Shown here piece after piece: positions 17,713 through 25,880 of a DNA stretch of 64,000 bases; position 1 is the first letter of the stretch; the number at the start of each line of letters is the position of its first letter. The notes under the pieces were generated by a model. It was not told the origin of the DNA. It ran no database searches and worked only from the letters and a program-made list of their open reading frames with translations. Source of the DNA: Streptomyces sp. CCM_MD2014 (lineage in GTDB: Bacteria > Actinomycetota > Actinomycetes > Streptomycetales > Streptomycetaceae). The DNA is taken from contig NZ_CP009754.1 of the NCBI RefSeq assembly GCF_000772045.1, positions 4,030,001-4,094,000 on the forward strand. The letters run 5' to 3'. Position numbers and translations under genes: made by a program.

Positions 17713-17742
17713 CTGACCGGCTTCGCATCGGCACAGCCGTAG
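17689..17742. repeat. 24-bp direct repeat at a gene end
   Basis: The 24-bp unit GGCTTCGCATCGGCACAGCT... occurs at 17689-17712 and again at 17719-17742 with one mismatch and a period of 30. The first copy contains the last codons and stop of the membrane gene. It looks like slippage or a local duplication. Confidence 0.85.
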
Positions 17743-17791
17743 GCGAGCGGAGCGGAGAGCTTCACGTAGCCGCCGCCTCGTCGGCCGCGCG

Positions 17792-18448
17792 TCAGCGAAC
17801 TGAAGCGGTGGTGGTCTCCTGTTGCAGGCGGGCCGCGAGGGTGAGGTAGCGGGCGCGCCGGGGCACCGGGACCATGCCCCGGATCCGGATGTGCCACATC
17901 TCCGCGAGGCGGCGGGGTTGGCATCCGGCCGGTTCGAGAGTGCCGCCCACGACGCAGGTACCGACGACGGAGGATACGAGGGTGTGGGCGATGGAGTCCA
18001 CGTCGATGTCCGGGTGCACGTCCGCCTGCTGCACGGCGTTCAGCAGCCGTGCCGTGGCGATGTCCCGCCACTCGGTGAAGGGGTGCGGCAACGGCGGCCG
18101 CACCGGCACTCCCGCGGTGGCGAGACGCATTCCGGCGCGCAGCACCGGCCCCTCCTCGTAGACCCGGGCCATGCCGAAGGTGAGGCGCATCAGCGTCTCC
18201 AGCGAGGAGTAGCCCCGGCCGTCCAGGTCCTTCGCCAGCCGGCGGAAGGTGCGGGACTGCATCTCCATGATGGCGTGGGCGAGGTCTTCCTTCGCCGCGA
18301 AATGGAAGTACAGGGCGCCCTTGGTGACTCCGGCGTGGGCGACGATCTCGCTCAGGCTGGTCGACTCGTAGCCCTGGCGGTCGAACAGGTCGGCCGCCGC
18401 ACCGACGATCGTCGCGCGGGTCCGCTCGGCGCGTAGCTGCCTCGCCAT
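17792..18448 (-). CDS. Gamma-butyrolactone receptor-like TetR regulator (ScbR/ArpA type)
   Basis: The 218-aa protein shows the N-terminus typical of ArpA/ScbR-type receptors: ERTRATIVGAAADLFDRQGY, then HAGVTKGALYFHFAAKEDLA. The KGALYFHF recognition helix is the hallmark I rely on. Such regulators bind palindromic AREs and are released by gamma-butyrolactones or related signals; some are pseudo-receptors that answer to antibiotics instead. No afsA/scbA-type synthase gene is next to it, so which class it belongs to is open. An inverted repeat 36 nt upstream of its start is a candidate autoregulatory site. Confidence 0.8.
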   Translation of the reverse strand: MARQLRAERTRATIVGAAADLFDRQGYESTSLSEIVAHAGVTKGALYFHFAAKEDLAHAIMEMQSRTFRRLAKDLDGRGYSSLETLMRLTFGMARVYEEGPVLRAGMRLATAGVPVRPPLPHPFTEWRDIATARLLNAVQQADVHPDIDVDSIAHTLVSSVVGTCVVGGTLEPAGCQPRRLAEMWHIRIRGMVPVPRRARYLTLAARLQQETTTASVR

Positions 18449-18483
18449 CGGCTGGACTCTCCCGGGCTGAGACTCAACAGACC

Positions 18484-18499
18484 GTATGCCTGCTCATAC
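18484..18499. promoter_or_regulatory. Inverted repeat GTATG-N6-CATAC upstream of GBL-receptor-like gene
   Basis: A perfect 5-6-5 inverted repeat lies 36 nt upstream of the regulator start, where an autoregulatory operator would be expected. It does not closely match the classical ARE that I remember. Confidence 0.4.
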
Positions 18500-18609
18500 T
18501 CCCCGCACACGATAGCTCACGGGTCAACTGCCCGCCGGGGCGGGCCGGGTGCCGGAAGCGGAACGGAAAAGAGCGTGCGCACGGCGGGCCCAGTGCCGAG
18601 AGTTGACGC

Positions 18610-19314
18610 ATGGATGCCATCGAGGCCGCGCGCGCCGTCGCGGAGCAGCAGCACCCCGAAGCACGCACCGCGTTCCTGGGCGGCAGCGTCGCGACAGGCC
18701 GCCGCACGGCGACGTCGGACCTCGACGTCGTGGTGCTGCTCCACGGCGCCCCGGCTCCGTACCGCGAGAGCCTCCGGTACGCCGAGTGGCCGGTGGAGAT
18801 GTTCGTGCACACCGAAGCGACGTGGCACGCCTACATCGAACGTGAACTACCGGCGCGACGGTCACCGTTGCTGTGGATGTGTGCCGAAGGACTGCTGCTC
18901 TTCGACACCGACGGGCTCGGAGCGCGCCTCGCCGCACACGCCCGGAGACTGATCGCCGCAGGACCACCGCCGGCGCCGGCGGACGAGATCGACGACCGCC
19001 GCTACGCGATCACCGACCTCTTGGACGACCTCGCGGGAAGCGCCGACCCGAGCGAGCGTCTGTTCATCGCGACCGAACTGGTCCATCGGACCGGTGAGCT
19101 GGCGCTGGCCGTCTCCGGGTCCTGGGCCGGCGGCGGAAAGTGGCTGGCCCGCCGCCTGGAGACAACCGCGCCGGAGCTCAACGCCCGTCTCCACCACGGC
19201 CTGAGGGAGGTGCTGGAGGGAAGGGCAGAGCCTCTCGTGACCGTCGTCGACGAGGTGCTCGCGCGGGCCGGCGGCCGGCTGTGGGTCGGCTACAAACGGG
19301 CCGGAACCACCTGA
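18610..19314 (+). CDS. Nucleotidyltransferase-fold protein
   Basis: The 234-aa protein has the minimal nucleotidyltransferase signature: GGSVATGRRTATSDLDVVVL (about residues 24-43), i.e. GGS followed by two Asp that bind metal. The rest is helical, as in kanamycin-nucleotidyltransferase-like or HepT-fused proteins. It could adenylylate a small molecule or protein. No partner antitoxin is adjacent. The ATG at 18610 puts the motif at the expected distance from the N-terminus. Confidence 0.75.
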   Translation: MDAIEAARAVAEQQHPEARTAFLGGSVATGRRTATSDLDVVVLLHGAPAPYRESLRYAEWPVEMFVHTEATWHAYIERELPARRSPLLWMCAEGLLLFDTDGLGARLAAHARRLIAAGPPPAPADEIDDRRYAITDLLDDLAGSADPSERLFIATELVHRTGELALAVSGSWAGGGKWLARRLETTAPELNARLHHGLREVLEGRAEPLVTVVDEVLARAGGRLWVGYKRAGTT

Positions 19315-19638
19315 CCGGTCCGCCTTCGGAGGGAAGCGGGCCCTTACCGGGCCCGGCCCGCGCTTCGCTCGCGCCGGCTCGGTCTCGCCGGCCGGCACCG
19401 GGGCGGGTCCGCTCGTGCCCAGGCGCCAGTGATGCGGGTGCCCGTGGCCCGGTGCCGCTGACGTGATCAGGCCGGATTGGGCTGGAAGAACGCCGTCGTG
19501 CTGCCGGTGGCCTCCGGCCCGTGCGCGGCGAGGGGGCGGTGCTGAGGCACGGGGGCGGAGGGAGGAACGCGTCGGCAGGGCCTAAGGTGTCCCGGGTTGC
19601 CGGAAGGACTGGCCTGATGGGCGGACAGGGAGGCGGCC
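19315..19638. other. Intergenic region, no clear gene
   Basis: A 324-bp gap. A GGGCCC-rich hairpin near 19340-19365 may terminate the nucleotidyltransferase transcript. On the minus strand a 27-codon frame (19467-19550) has GC-rich third positions and ends AFFQPNPA, but no ribosome site, so I do not call it a gene. Confidence 0.3.
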
Positions 19639-20127
19639 GTGGGTGCTGCGCGTACGAGCAGGACGCCGTTGCCGGGGATAGGGGTGCGCTACGACCTGGT
19701 CACCCGCGAGCGGCGGCGGCTGTCGGTGGTGGCGGAGAAGGACGGGGCACGGACGCTGAGCGCGTACCGCAGGAACGGTACGGAGGACGACCCCGCGCTG
19801 TCGCTGCGGCTCGACGCCCAGGAGGCGGCCCTGGTCGTCGACGCGCTCAAGCCCGCGCATCACAGCCCGAGCCTGCTGTCGACGACCGAGCTGGGGCTGG
19901 TCGCGGAGCGCGTCGGGCTGTCGCAGTCCTCGCACTGGAACGGGCGCCTGCTGGGCGACACCCGTACCCGTACCGAGACGGGCGTGTCCATCGTCGCGGT
20001 GCTGCGGCGGACCGAGGCGCTGCCGTCTCCGGGTCCGGACTTCCGGCTGGCCGGCGGTGACACGCTGATCGTGATCGGTACGCGTGAGGGCGTCGACGCG
20101 GCCGCGGAGATCCTCGGGCGGGAGTGA
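19639..20127 (+). CDS. KhtT-like regulatory subunit (TrkA-C/RCK_C domain) of a K+/H+ antiporter
   Basis: The 162-aa product is an N-terminal small domain plus a C-terminal RCK_C/TrkA-C domain (SIVAVLRRTEALPSPGPDF, then GDTLIVIGTREGVDAAAEIL). This arrangement matches cytoplasmic KhtT/CpaA-type subunits that gate an antiporter in response to ligand. The start is GTG. It is convergent with a CPA2 antiporter gene, which may be its membrane partner even though the two are on opposite strands. Confidence 0.75.
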   Translation: MGAARTSRTPLPGIGVRYDLVTRERRRLSVVAEKDGARTLSAYRRNGTEDDPALSLRLDAQEAALVVDALKPAHHSPSLLSTTELGLVAERVGLSQSSHWNGRLLGDTRTRTETGVSIVAVLRRTEALPSPGPDFRLAGGDTLIVIGTREGVDAAAEILGRE

Positions 20128-20166
20128 GCCCCGAGGGCCGGGAGCGGGTGCGGGCCGCCCGTCGGC

Positions 20167-21384
20167 TCACGCGTTGGCGTGCGTCGACTCCGTGGTGGCC
20201 TCGGGTGCGGTCGCGGTCTCGACCGCCTTGCCCGGACCGCGGGTGAGGCGGCGGGCGAGGGGCTCGGTGAAGCGGGCCGTGAGCGGGCCGAGTACGACGA
20301 GGATGAGCACGTACGCCGTCGCCAGCGGGCCGATGCGCGGCTCGACGCCCACCGCGAGTCCGGCGATGACGATCGAGAACTCGCCCCGCGCGACCAGCGT
20401 GCCGCCCGCCCGCCAGCGCCCCGCGCCCCGCAGTCCGGCCCGGTGCGCGGCGTACCAGCCGGTGGCGACCTTGGTGAGGGCGGTGACGACGGCGAGGATC
20501 AGGGCGGGGACGAGGACGGGCGGGATGTCGGCCGGGTCGGTGGACAGGCCGAAGAAGACGAAGAAGACGGCGGCGAACAGGTCGCGCAGCGGGGTGAGCA
20601 GGCTGCTGGCGCCCTCGGCGACCTCGCCGGACAGGGCGATGCCGACGAGGAACGCGCCGACGGCGGCGGACACCTGCAGCTCCTGGGCGAGGCCCGCCAC
20701 GACGAGCGTGAGGCCGAGGACCACCAGCAGGAGCGTTTCCGCGCTGTCGGAGGAGACCGCGCGGCTGATCAGCCGCCCGTGGCGCAGCGCGAGGTAGAGG
20801 ACGGCGCCGACCGTGCCCAGGGAGATCAGCAGTGTGACGGTGCCGCCGGCCAGGCTGACGCCGGCGAGCAGCGCGGTGAGGATCGGCAGGTAGACGGCCA
20901 TCGCGAGGTCCTCGATGACGAGGACGCCGAGGATGACGGGGGTCTCGCGGTTGCCGAGCCTGCCCAGGTCGCCGAGGACCTTGGCGATCACCCCGGAGGA
21001 GGAGATCCAGGTGACCCCCGCGAGCGCGACGGCGGCCACCGGGCTCCAGCCCAGGATCAGTGCCGCCACGGCGCCGGGTACCGCGTTCAGTACGAAGTCG
21101 ACGGCGCCGGAGGGGTATTGGGTCTTGAGGTTGGTGACCAGTTCCGAGGCGCTGTACTCCAGGCCGAGCAGGAGCAGCAGCAGGATGACGCCGATCTCCG
21201 CGCCCGTGGCGGTGAACTCCTCGCTGGCCTGCAGGGGCAGGATGCCGCCGTGGCCGAAGGCGAGCCCGGCCAGCAGGTAGAGCGGGATGGGCGAGAAGCC
21301 CACGCGGCCGGCGATGCGGCCGAGGAGTCCGAGAGCGAGGATGATCGCTCCGAGTTCGATGAGCACGGCGGTCGTGTTGTGCAC
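20167..21384 (-). CDS. CPA2-family cation/proton antiporter (KefB/KhtU-like)
   Basis: A 405-aa integral membrane protein with about 12 hydrophobic segments in the Na+/H+ exchanger fold. The core ion-binding region includes GVLVIEDLAMAVYLPIL (an ED pair in the discontinuous helix) and LVARGEFSIVIAGLAVG. It carries no TrkA-N or TrkA-C domain of its own, which supports use of the separate KhtT-like subunit encoded convergently at 19639-20127. I chose GTG 21384 because GGAGGG lies about 10 nt upstream; the longer frame from 21570 is Pro/Arg-rich noise. Confidence 0.88.
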   Translation of the reverse strand: MHNTTAVLIELGAIILALGLLGRIAGRVGFSPIPLYLLAGLAFGHGGILPLQASEEFTATGAEIGVILLLLLLGLEYSASELVTNLKTQYPSGAVDFVLNAVPGAVAALILGWSPVAAVALAGVTWISSSGVIAKVLGDLGRLGNRETPVILGVLVIEDLAMAVYLPILTALLAGVSLAGGTVTLLISLGTVGAVLYLALRHGRLISRAVSSDSAETLLLVVLGLTLVVAGLAQELQVSAAVGAFLVGIALSGEVAEGASSLLTPLRDLFAAVFFVFFGLSTDPADIPPVLVPALILAVVTALTKVATGWYAAHRAGLRGAGRWRAGGTLVARGEFSIVIAGLAVGVEPRIGPLATAYVLILVVLGPLTARFTEPLARRLTRGPGKAVETATAPEATTESTHANA

Positions 21385-21640
21385 GGGCGTCTGTCCCTCC
21401 GGGGTGGGTCGGTGGCGGGGGGCGTGCGGGTTGCCTGCGGCGCGGGTGCGGGGGTGCGGGTGCGTTGAGGGGCGCGGGTGAGTGATCGGTGGCGGGTGCG
21501 CTGCCCTGCGGTGCGGGGTGCCTGCCTCCCCCAGTGCCTGAACGGCCCGGGAGGTACGCCCGCCGCCCACTGCCGCCCCAGCGGCACGACTGCCCGCAGC
21601 TACGCGGATACGAGGCGGCCTGTCGCAGCAGACGGACGCG

Positions 21641-21790
21641 TCAGAATTCGGGGACGCTGTCTCGGGCCGTGTTGTCGATGCGGGCGGTGCGGACGGCGCC
21701 CAGAGGACCGGCGGGAATGACGGTCGGGGTCGCTCGGCGCAGCTGCTGCATCTGGCGTACCCCCGTCTTCTCGAACTGCCGCACGGTCAC
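21641..21790 (-). CDS. Possible small gene, 49 aa, unknown
   Basis: Below the antiporter a 49-codon frame has a plausible composition and ends TARIDNTARDSVPEF. Start choices are GTG 21790, GTG 21784 or an internal ATG (about 21751) preceded by GGGGG. It lies 28 nt downstream of the second antiporter gene on the same strand, so it could be the last gene of that transcript. I do not recognise it. Confidence 0.4.
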   Translation of the reverse strand: MTVRQFEKTGVRQMQQLRRATPTVIPAGPLGAVRTARIDNTARDSVPEF

Positions 21791-21794
21791 GGCT

Positions 21795-21812
21795 CGGTAA
21801 AGAAGTTTACCG
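21795..21812. promoter_or_regulatory. Perfect inverted repeat CGGTAAA-GAAG-TTTACCG
   Basis: An 18-bp perfect inverted repeat with a 4-nt centre lies between the antiporter stop (21819) and the small frame. Its AT-rich arms stand out from the surrounding GC-rich DNA. It may be an operator or a transcript-end hairpin. Confidence 0.5.
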
Positions 21813-21818
21813 CATCAC

Positions 21819-23363
21819 TTATTGCGCATTGTGCTGCTTTCCGGGGTGAACGGGGAGCAACGGATCCGACTCCGGAGTGCCGGACTCGCCCAGCCAGCGG
21901 GCCAGTTTGCCGCGGCGGCCGACGGCGCGCAGGCGGCGTTCGGCGGCCTCGCGGACCGGGGGCGTGGTGATGAGCAGCAGTTCGTCACTCGTGCGCAGCA
22001 CCGTCTCGCGGTCGGGTACGAGTGTGGAGCCGTCGCGGACGACCAGGGACACCACCGTCGGGTGGGGCAGCCGCAACTCGGCGACGGTGACGCCGTGCAG
22101 CCGCGAGCCCGGTGGGACGGACACGGTGAGCAGGTCGGCGTCCAGCAGGTCGAGCGGCGCGCTCTCGACCTGGATCTCGCGCAGCGCGTCCGGACGGGTC
22201 ACCCCCGTCCACCGGGCGACGGCGGGCAGGGTGGGCCCCTGGATCAGGGTGAACAGGACGACGAGCACGAACACGATGTTCAGGGCGTCGCGCGCACCGG
22301 TCACCCCGGCCACCACCGGGAAGGTGGTGAGCACGATGGGGACCGCGCCGCGCAGACCGGCCCAGGAGATGAAGACCTGCTCGCGCCAGGGCACGCGGAA
22401 GGGCAGCAGACAGAGCAGGACGGACACGGGGCGGGCGATCAGGAGCAGGACCAGGCCGACGACCAGGGCCGGGAGGATCGCCGACGGCAGTTCGCTCGGG
22501 TCGACGAGCAGGCCGAGCATGACGAACAGACCGATCTGGGCCAGCCAGCCGACGCCCTCCGAGAAGGAGCGGGTGGCCGCGCGGTGGGGCAGCTTGGCGT
22601 TGCCGAGGACGAGGCCGGAGAGGTAGGCGGCGATGATGCCGCTGGCGCCCAGCGCTCCGGCGGCGGCGAAGGCGATGACGCCGAAGCCGACCGTGGCCAG
22701 CGGGTACAGGCCGGTCGCGGGCAGGGCGATGTGCCGCAGCGCCGCGACGCCCAGACGGCCGATCACCACGCCCAGGACACCGCCGACCACGAGCTGGAAG
22801 AGCAGGTTGCCCACGACGGGCAGCGGCCCCGGCAGGTCGGCGGTGGTGGAGAAGAGCAGCACCAGGATGATGGTCGGCGCGTCGTTGAAGCCGGACTCGG
22901 CCTCCACCAGCACGCTCACCTTGCGCGGCAGCGGCAGGGCGCGCAGTACGGAGAAGACGGCGGCGGCGTCGGTGGAGGAGACGATCGCGCCGATCAGCAG
23001 GGCGAGGCGCCAGTCGATCCCCAGCAGCCAGTGCGCGCCCGCCGCGGTCACCACGACGGAGATCGCCACGCCCGCCGTGGCCAGTACGCCGGCGGGGGCG
23101 AGCAGGCGCCGTACGTCGCTCCACCGCGTGGTCAGGCCGCCCTCGACCAGGATGAGCGCGAGGGCGGCGGCGCCCAGTGCCTGCGCCAGCTGGGCGTCGT
23201 CGAACCGCAGGCCGAGGCCGTCCTCGCCGGCGACGAGGCCGACGCACAGGAACAGCAGCAGGCTGGGCAGGCCGATCCGGTGGGCGGCGCGGGCGGCGGC
23301 GATGCTGGCCAGCAGCACCGTGCCGCCGATCAGCAGCATCACGTACAGCTCGGAGAGGGTCAT
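21819..23363 (-). CDS. K+(Na+)/H+ antiporter, CPA1/CvrA type with TrkA-C domain
   Basis: The 514-aa protein has about 12 membrane segments followed by a cytoplasmic TrkA-C/RCK_C domain (about residues 395-480, with GSRLHGVTVAELRLPHPTVV and SDELLLITTP). The conserved ESGFNDAPTIILVLL and FISWAGLRGAVPIVL motifs are typical of NhaP2/CvrA antiporters, which export K+ or Na+ in exchange for protons. ATG 23363 is preferred over 23390. It lies 72 nt downstream of a DUF3040 gene in the same orientation. Confidence 0.9.
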   Translation of the reverse strand: MTLSELYVMLLIGGTVLLASIAAARAAHRIGLPSLLLFLCVGLVAGEDGLGLRFDDAQLAQALGAAALALILVEGGLTTRWSDVRRLLAPAGVLATAGVAISVVVTAAGAHWLLGIDWRLALLIGAIVSSTDAAAVFSVLRALPLPRKVSVLVEAESGFNDAPTIILVLLFSTTADLPGPLPVVGNLLFQLVVGGVLGVVIGRLGVAALRHIALPATGLYPLATVGFGVIAFAAAGALGASGIIAAYLSGLVLGNAKLPHRAATRSFSEGVGWLAQIGLFVMLGLLVDPSELPSAILPALVVGLVLLLIARPVSVLLCLLPFRVPWREQVFISWAGLRGAVPIVLTTFPVVAGVTGARDALNIVFVLVVLFTLIQGPTLPAVARWTGVTRPDALREIQVESAPLDLLDADLLTVSVPPGSRLHGVTVAELRLPHPTVVSLVVRDGSTLVPDRETVLRTSDELLLITTPPVREAAERRLRAVGRRGKLARWLGESGTPESDPLLPVHPGKQHNAQ

Positions 23364-23435
23364 CGGGCGGCCTTCGGGCCGTACCCGCACGCGCCCCGGG
23401 GCGCCGTCGCTTCCGTCGCCCGGCCCCCGCGGGGG

Positions 23436-23726
23436 TCAGGACCCGGACGGCGGGCACCGGGTCGGGCGTTCGCGTCGGTGCGGGTCGAAGAGTTCACCGG
23501 CGACGCCGGCGAAGACCAGCCCGGCGGCGATGAGGAGCCCGTGGGCCAGAAGCATGCCGGTGGCCAGCGCGCCGAGCGCGACGGCGAGCAGCAGCCAGGC
23601 CCGGCGGTACCGGTACTCGCGCGGCCGGCAGGGGCGGCCGTCGGCGAAGGCGCGGGCGAAGCGGGGGTCCTCGCGGTGCAGCCGGGTCTCGATCTCGGTG
23701 AGCCTGCGGTCGTCGGGTACGGGCAT
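23436..23726 (-). CDS. DUF3040 family membrane protein
   Basis: A 96-aa actinobacterial DUF3040-type protein: a short N-terminal helix (LTEIETRLHREDPRFARAF), then two membrane segments (RAWLLLAVALGALATGMLL and AHGLLIAAGLVFAGVAG) and a basic tail. GGAGGAGG sits 6 nt before the ATG, an excellent ribosome site. Function unknown; its position upstream of an antiporter suggests co-transcription only. Confidence 0.85.
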   Translation of the reverse strand: MPVPDDRRLTEIETRLHREDPRFARAFADGRPCRPREYRYRRAWLLLAVALGALATGMLLAHGLLIAAGLVFAGVAGELFDPHRRERPTRCPPSGS

Positions 23727-24078
23727 GAGGTCCTCCTCCCGCCGCGGGACCCCGGGTGGGCGACGCGGTCAGTGGGGCGGGCCATGTGCTCTCCTTGCGG
23801 GGCGGGTCGTCCCGAGCACACCGGGACGGAGCCGCGGGGTGGGGCCGGGTAAGGGGAGTGGCCTCCAGAGTCGCCCGTACGGGGCCCTTCGGGCCATCCG
23901 GGCCGGCACCCAAATACCGGGGCGTGCGACCTGTAGGGCGCGAGTCACCCCGTCGCCTCGCCCCGTCGGCCCGCCGCGCGGGACGCGAGTGGCCTCCGGG
24001 CGCCGTTCGGGCGCAACCTGGGAGAGGATCTGCGTGTCCTGCGCGCTCGCGGGGGGCCGACCGGGAAGGACCCAGCTC
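23727..24078. other. Divergent intergenic region
   Basis: A 352-bp gap between the divergent DUF3040 and zinc-ribbon genes. It must contain both promoters; I find no convincing consensus boxes. An AAGGAG-plus-ATG at 23787 on the minus strand opens a frame that only shadows the DUF3040 gene. Confidence 0.4.
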
Positions 24079-24324
24079 GTGATCATTTTCGGCACCAAGG
24101 GATACCTCTACCAGCTCGCGATACTGACGCTGGTGTGCGCCCGGTGCGGCAACCCCTCCGCGCACGCACTCCGCAAGCGCGTCACGAAGTTCACGCTGTT
24201 CTTCGTGCCGCTGTTCCCCGTCTCCACGAAGTACGCGACGCAGTGCACGTACTGCGGCGCCGAGCAGCAGGTGACCAGGGAGCAGGCGGAGCGGTTCCAG
24301 GCGCAGGAGGCCGGGCGAGGCTAG
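24079..24324 (+). CDS. Zinc-ribbon domain protein
   Basis: An 81-aa protein with one hydrophobic stretch and two CxxC pairs: VCARCGNPSAH and CTYCGAEQQVT, about 35 residues apart. This matches the small zinc-ribbon (zinc_ribbon_15-like) proteins common in actinobacteria, function unknown. GTG 24079 is supported by GGGAAGGA about 7 nt upstream. It precedes the PucR regulator with a 102-bp gap. Confidence 0.8.
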   Translation: MIIFGTKGYLYQLAILTLVCARCGNPSAHALRKRVTKFTLFFVPLFPVSTKYATQCTYCGAEQQVTREQAERFQAQEAGRG

Positions 24325-24426
24325 CGGCTTCCCCCTGCCTTCCGCGTTGCCGGTTTCCGGCAGTGTTGACTACCCTCACGTTGCCGGACACCGCGCACGG
24401 GGCGTGAACGGCAGGGGAGGCGCGGG

Positions 24427-25533
24427 GTGAGGGACCTGCAGACGGACCAGCGGGCGGACCAGCGGGCGGGCCGGGAGGAGACGTACCTGACCGGGTACGC
24501 CGAGATCCTGGCGGGGGTCGCCGACACGGGGCGCCGGCTGACCCGCGACGAGCTGGAGGAGCGGCGGCTCTTCGGTGAGCGGGCCGCCGAGGCGGGACAC
24601 AGTCTGCGCAGCCTCGTACGGCTGCATCTGGACGCCACGCGCACGTCCTGGCCCGGCGGCGGTTCGACGGGGGCGGGCTCCGACGCCACCGGCAGCGTGC
24701 TCGCCGCCGTCGCACAGGCCGTGGACGCCTTCGCCGAGGGATACGAACGCGCTCAGCGGCTCGCCGTGCGCCAGGAGGAGGCCGCACGACGGGAGTTCAT
24801 CGACGACCTGCTCTACGGCCGCAGCGATCTGGGCCGCCTCGCCGAACGGGCCGAGCGGTTCGGGCTCGTCCTCTCCCACGCCCACGCCGTCGCGGTGGCC
24901 GAGGGCCCCGAGGCGTACGACGACACCGCCCCGGTCACCCGGGTCGTGGAGACCGCGCTCATCTCCCGCTTCGGCGACCGGCGCATCCTGATCACCACCA
25001 AGAACGGGCAGTTGATCTGCATCGCCCCCGGCGACCAGGACGACGTCCTGTCCTTCTTCGCCAAGCAGGCCTACGCCGCCACGGACGGCAACCGGGTCGC
25101 CATCGGGCGCCCCCGGAGCGGCGCGGGCGGCGTGGTCCACAGTTACGAGGAGGCGCTCAGCACCCTCGAACTCGCCGAGCGGCTGGGGCTGGACGAGCCC
25201 GTGGTGCGCGCCGCCGACATGCTGGTCTACCCGGTCCTCGCCCGGGACCGGCAGGCGATGGCCGACCTGGTGCTGAGCGTTCTCGGTCCGCTGCGCGACG
25301 CCCGCGGCGGCGCGGAGCCGCTGCTGCGCACCCTGGAGGTGTACTTCGACGCCGGCTGCACCGCGGCCGAGGCCGCCCGGCGGCTCGCGCTCAGCGTGCG
25401 GGCGCTCACCTACCGGCTGGACCGCATCAACCAGCTGACCGGGGCGGACGCCTCCGACCCGGTGCACCGCTACACACTGCAGACCGCGGTCATCGGTGCC
25501 CGGCTGCTGGGGTGGCCCGCGCAGGAGATCTAG
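24427..25533 (+). CDS. PucR/CdaR-family transcriptional regulator
   Basis: The 368-aa protein has a central GGDEF-related region (about residues 150-280) and ends with the PucR C-terminal HTH: TLEVYFDAGCTAAEAARRL, then VRALTYRLDRINQLTG. These proteins usually activate small-molecule use genes. The start is GTG 24427 with GGGGAGG upstream. Its target cannot be told; the neighbouring channel-like gene (same strand) is one possibility. Confidence 0.85.
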   Translation: MRDLQTDQRADQRAGREETYLTGYAEILAGVADTGRRLTRDELEERRLFGERAAEAGHSLRSLVRLHLDATRTSWPGGGSTGAGSDATGSVLAAVAQAVDAFAEGYERAQRLAVRQEEAARREFIDDLLYGRSDLGRLAERAERFGLVLSHAHAVAVAEGPEAYDDTAPVTRVVETALISRFGDRRILITTKNGQLICIAPGDQDDVLSFFAKQAYAATDGNRVAIGRPRSGAGGVVHSYEEALSTLELAERLGLDEPVVRAADMLVYPVLARDRQAMADLVLSVLGPLRDARGGAEPLLRTLEVYFDAGCTAAEAARRLALSVRALTYRLDRINQLTGADASDPVHRYTLQTAVIGARLLGWPAQEI

Positions 25534-25880
25534 TCCCGCCCCCACGGTCGCGGACGGGCCGGCCCTGCGCCGGACACACCCGCCGGCACTCCGGCGGACA
25601 CACACCCGCCGGCCGTCCGCCGAAGACCAGCGACAGGGCGGGCGGCACGACCCCCGTGACACTCCCCCGTGTCCCCCGTGGCCCCCCGGCCCGAGAACCG
25701 GGCCATGCGTGCCGTCCCCCGTCCCGCCCGTCGCTGAGCTTCGGTGAGACGCATCGTCACACGTGCCGCGACAGCACGTCACTGCCGAATCCCGGCAATC
25801 TTCGCGCGTCTTCCATGCCGCCCTCGATCGCCGGCGGCGTCTCCGGAACCGGACCCGGTGCCGGTACTGTCCTTCCTCAA
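25534..25880 (+). promoter_or_regulatory. Leader region of the RCK protein gene; possible -10 at 25865
   Basis: A 347-bp gap. The first half has imperfect repeats of a CCGCCGGCACTCC/CACACCCGCCGG type. TACTGT at 25865-25870 resembles a -10 box and lies 10 nt before ATG 25881, which has no ribosome site, so the gene may be transcribed leaderless. No -35 box is obvious. Confidence 0.35.

Noticed and set aside
19467..19550. 27-codon minus-strand frame ending AFFQPNPA
   Set aside because: Third positions are GC-rich but there is no ribosome site and no family evidence; too short to support.
23360..23821. 153-aa frame starting at ATG 23787 with an AAGGAG site
   Set aside because: It shadows the DUF3040 gene in another frame and is Pro/Arg/Thr-rich; the DUF3040 gene has its own excellent ribosome site.
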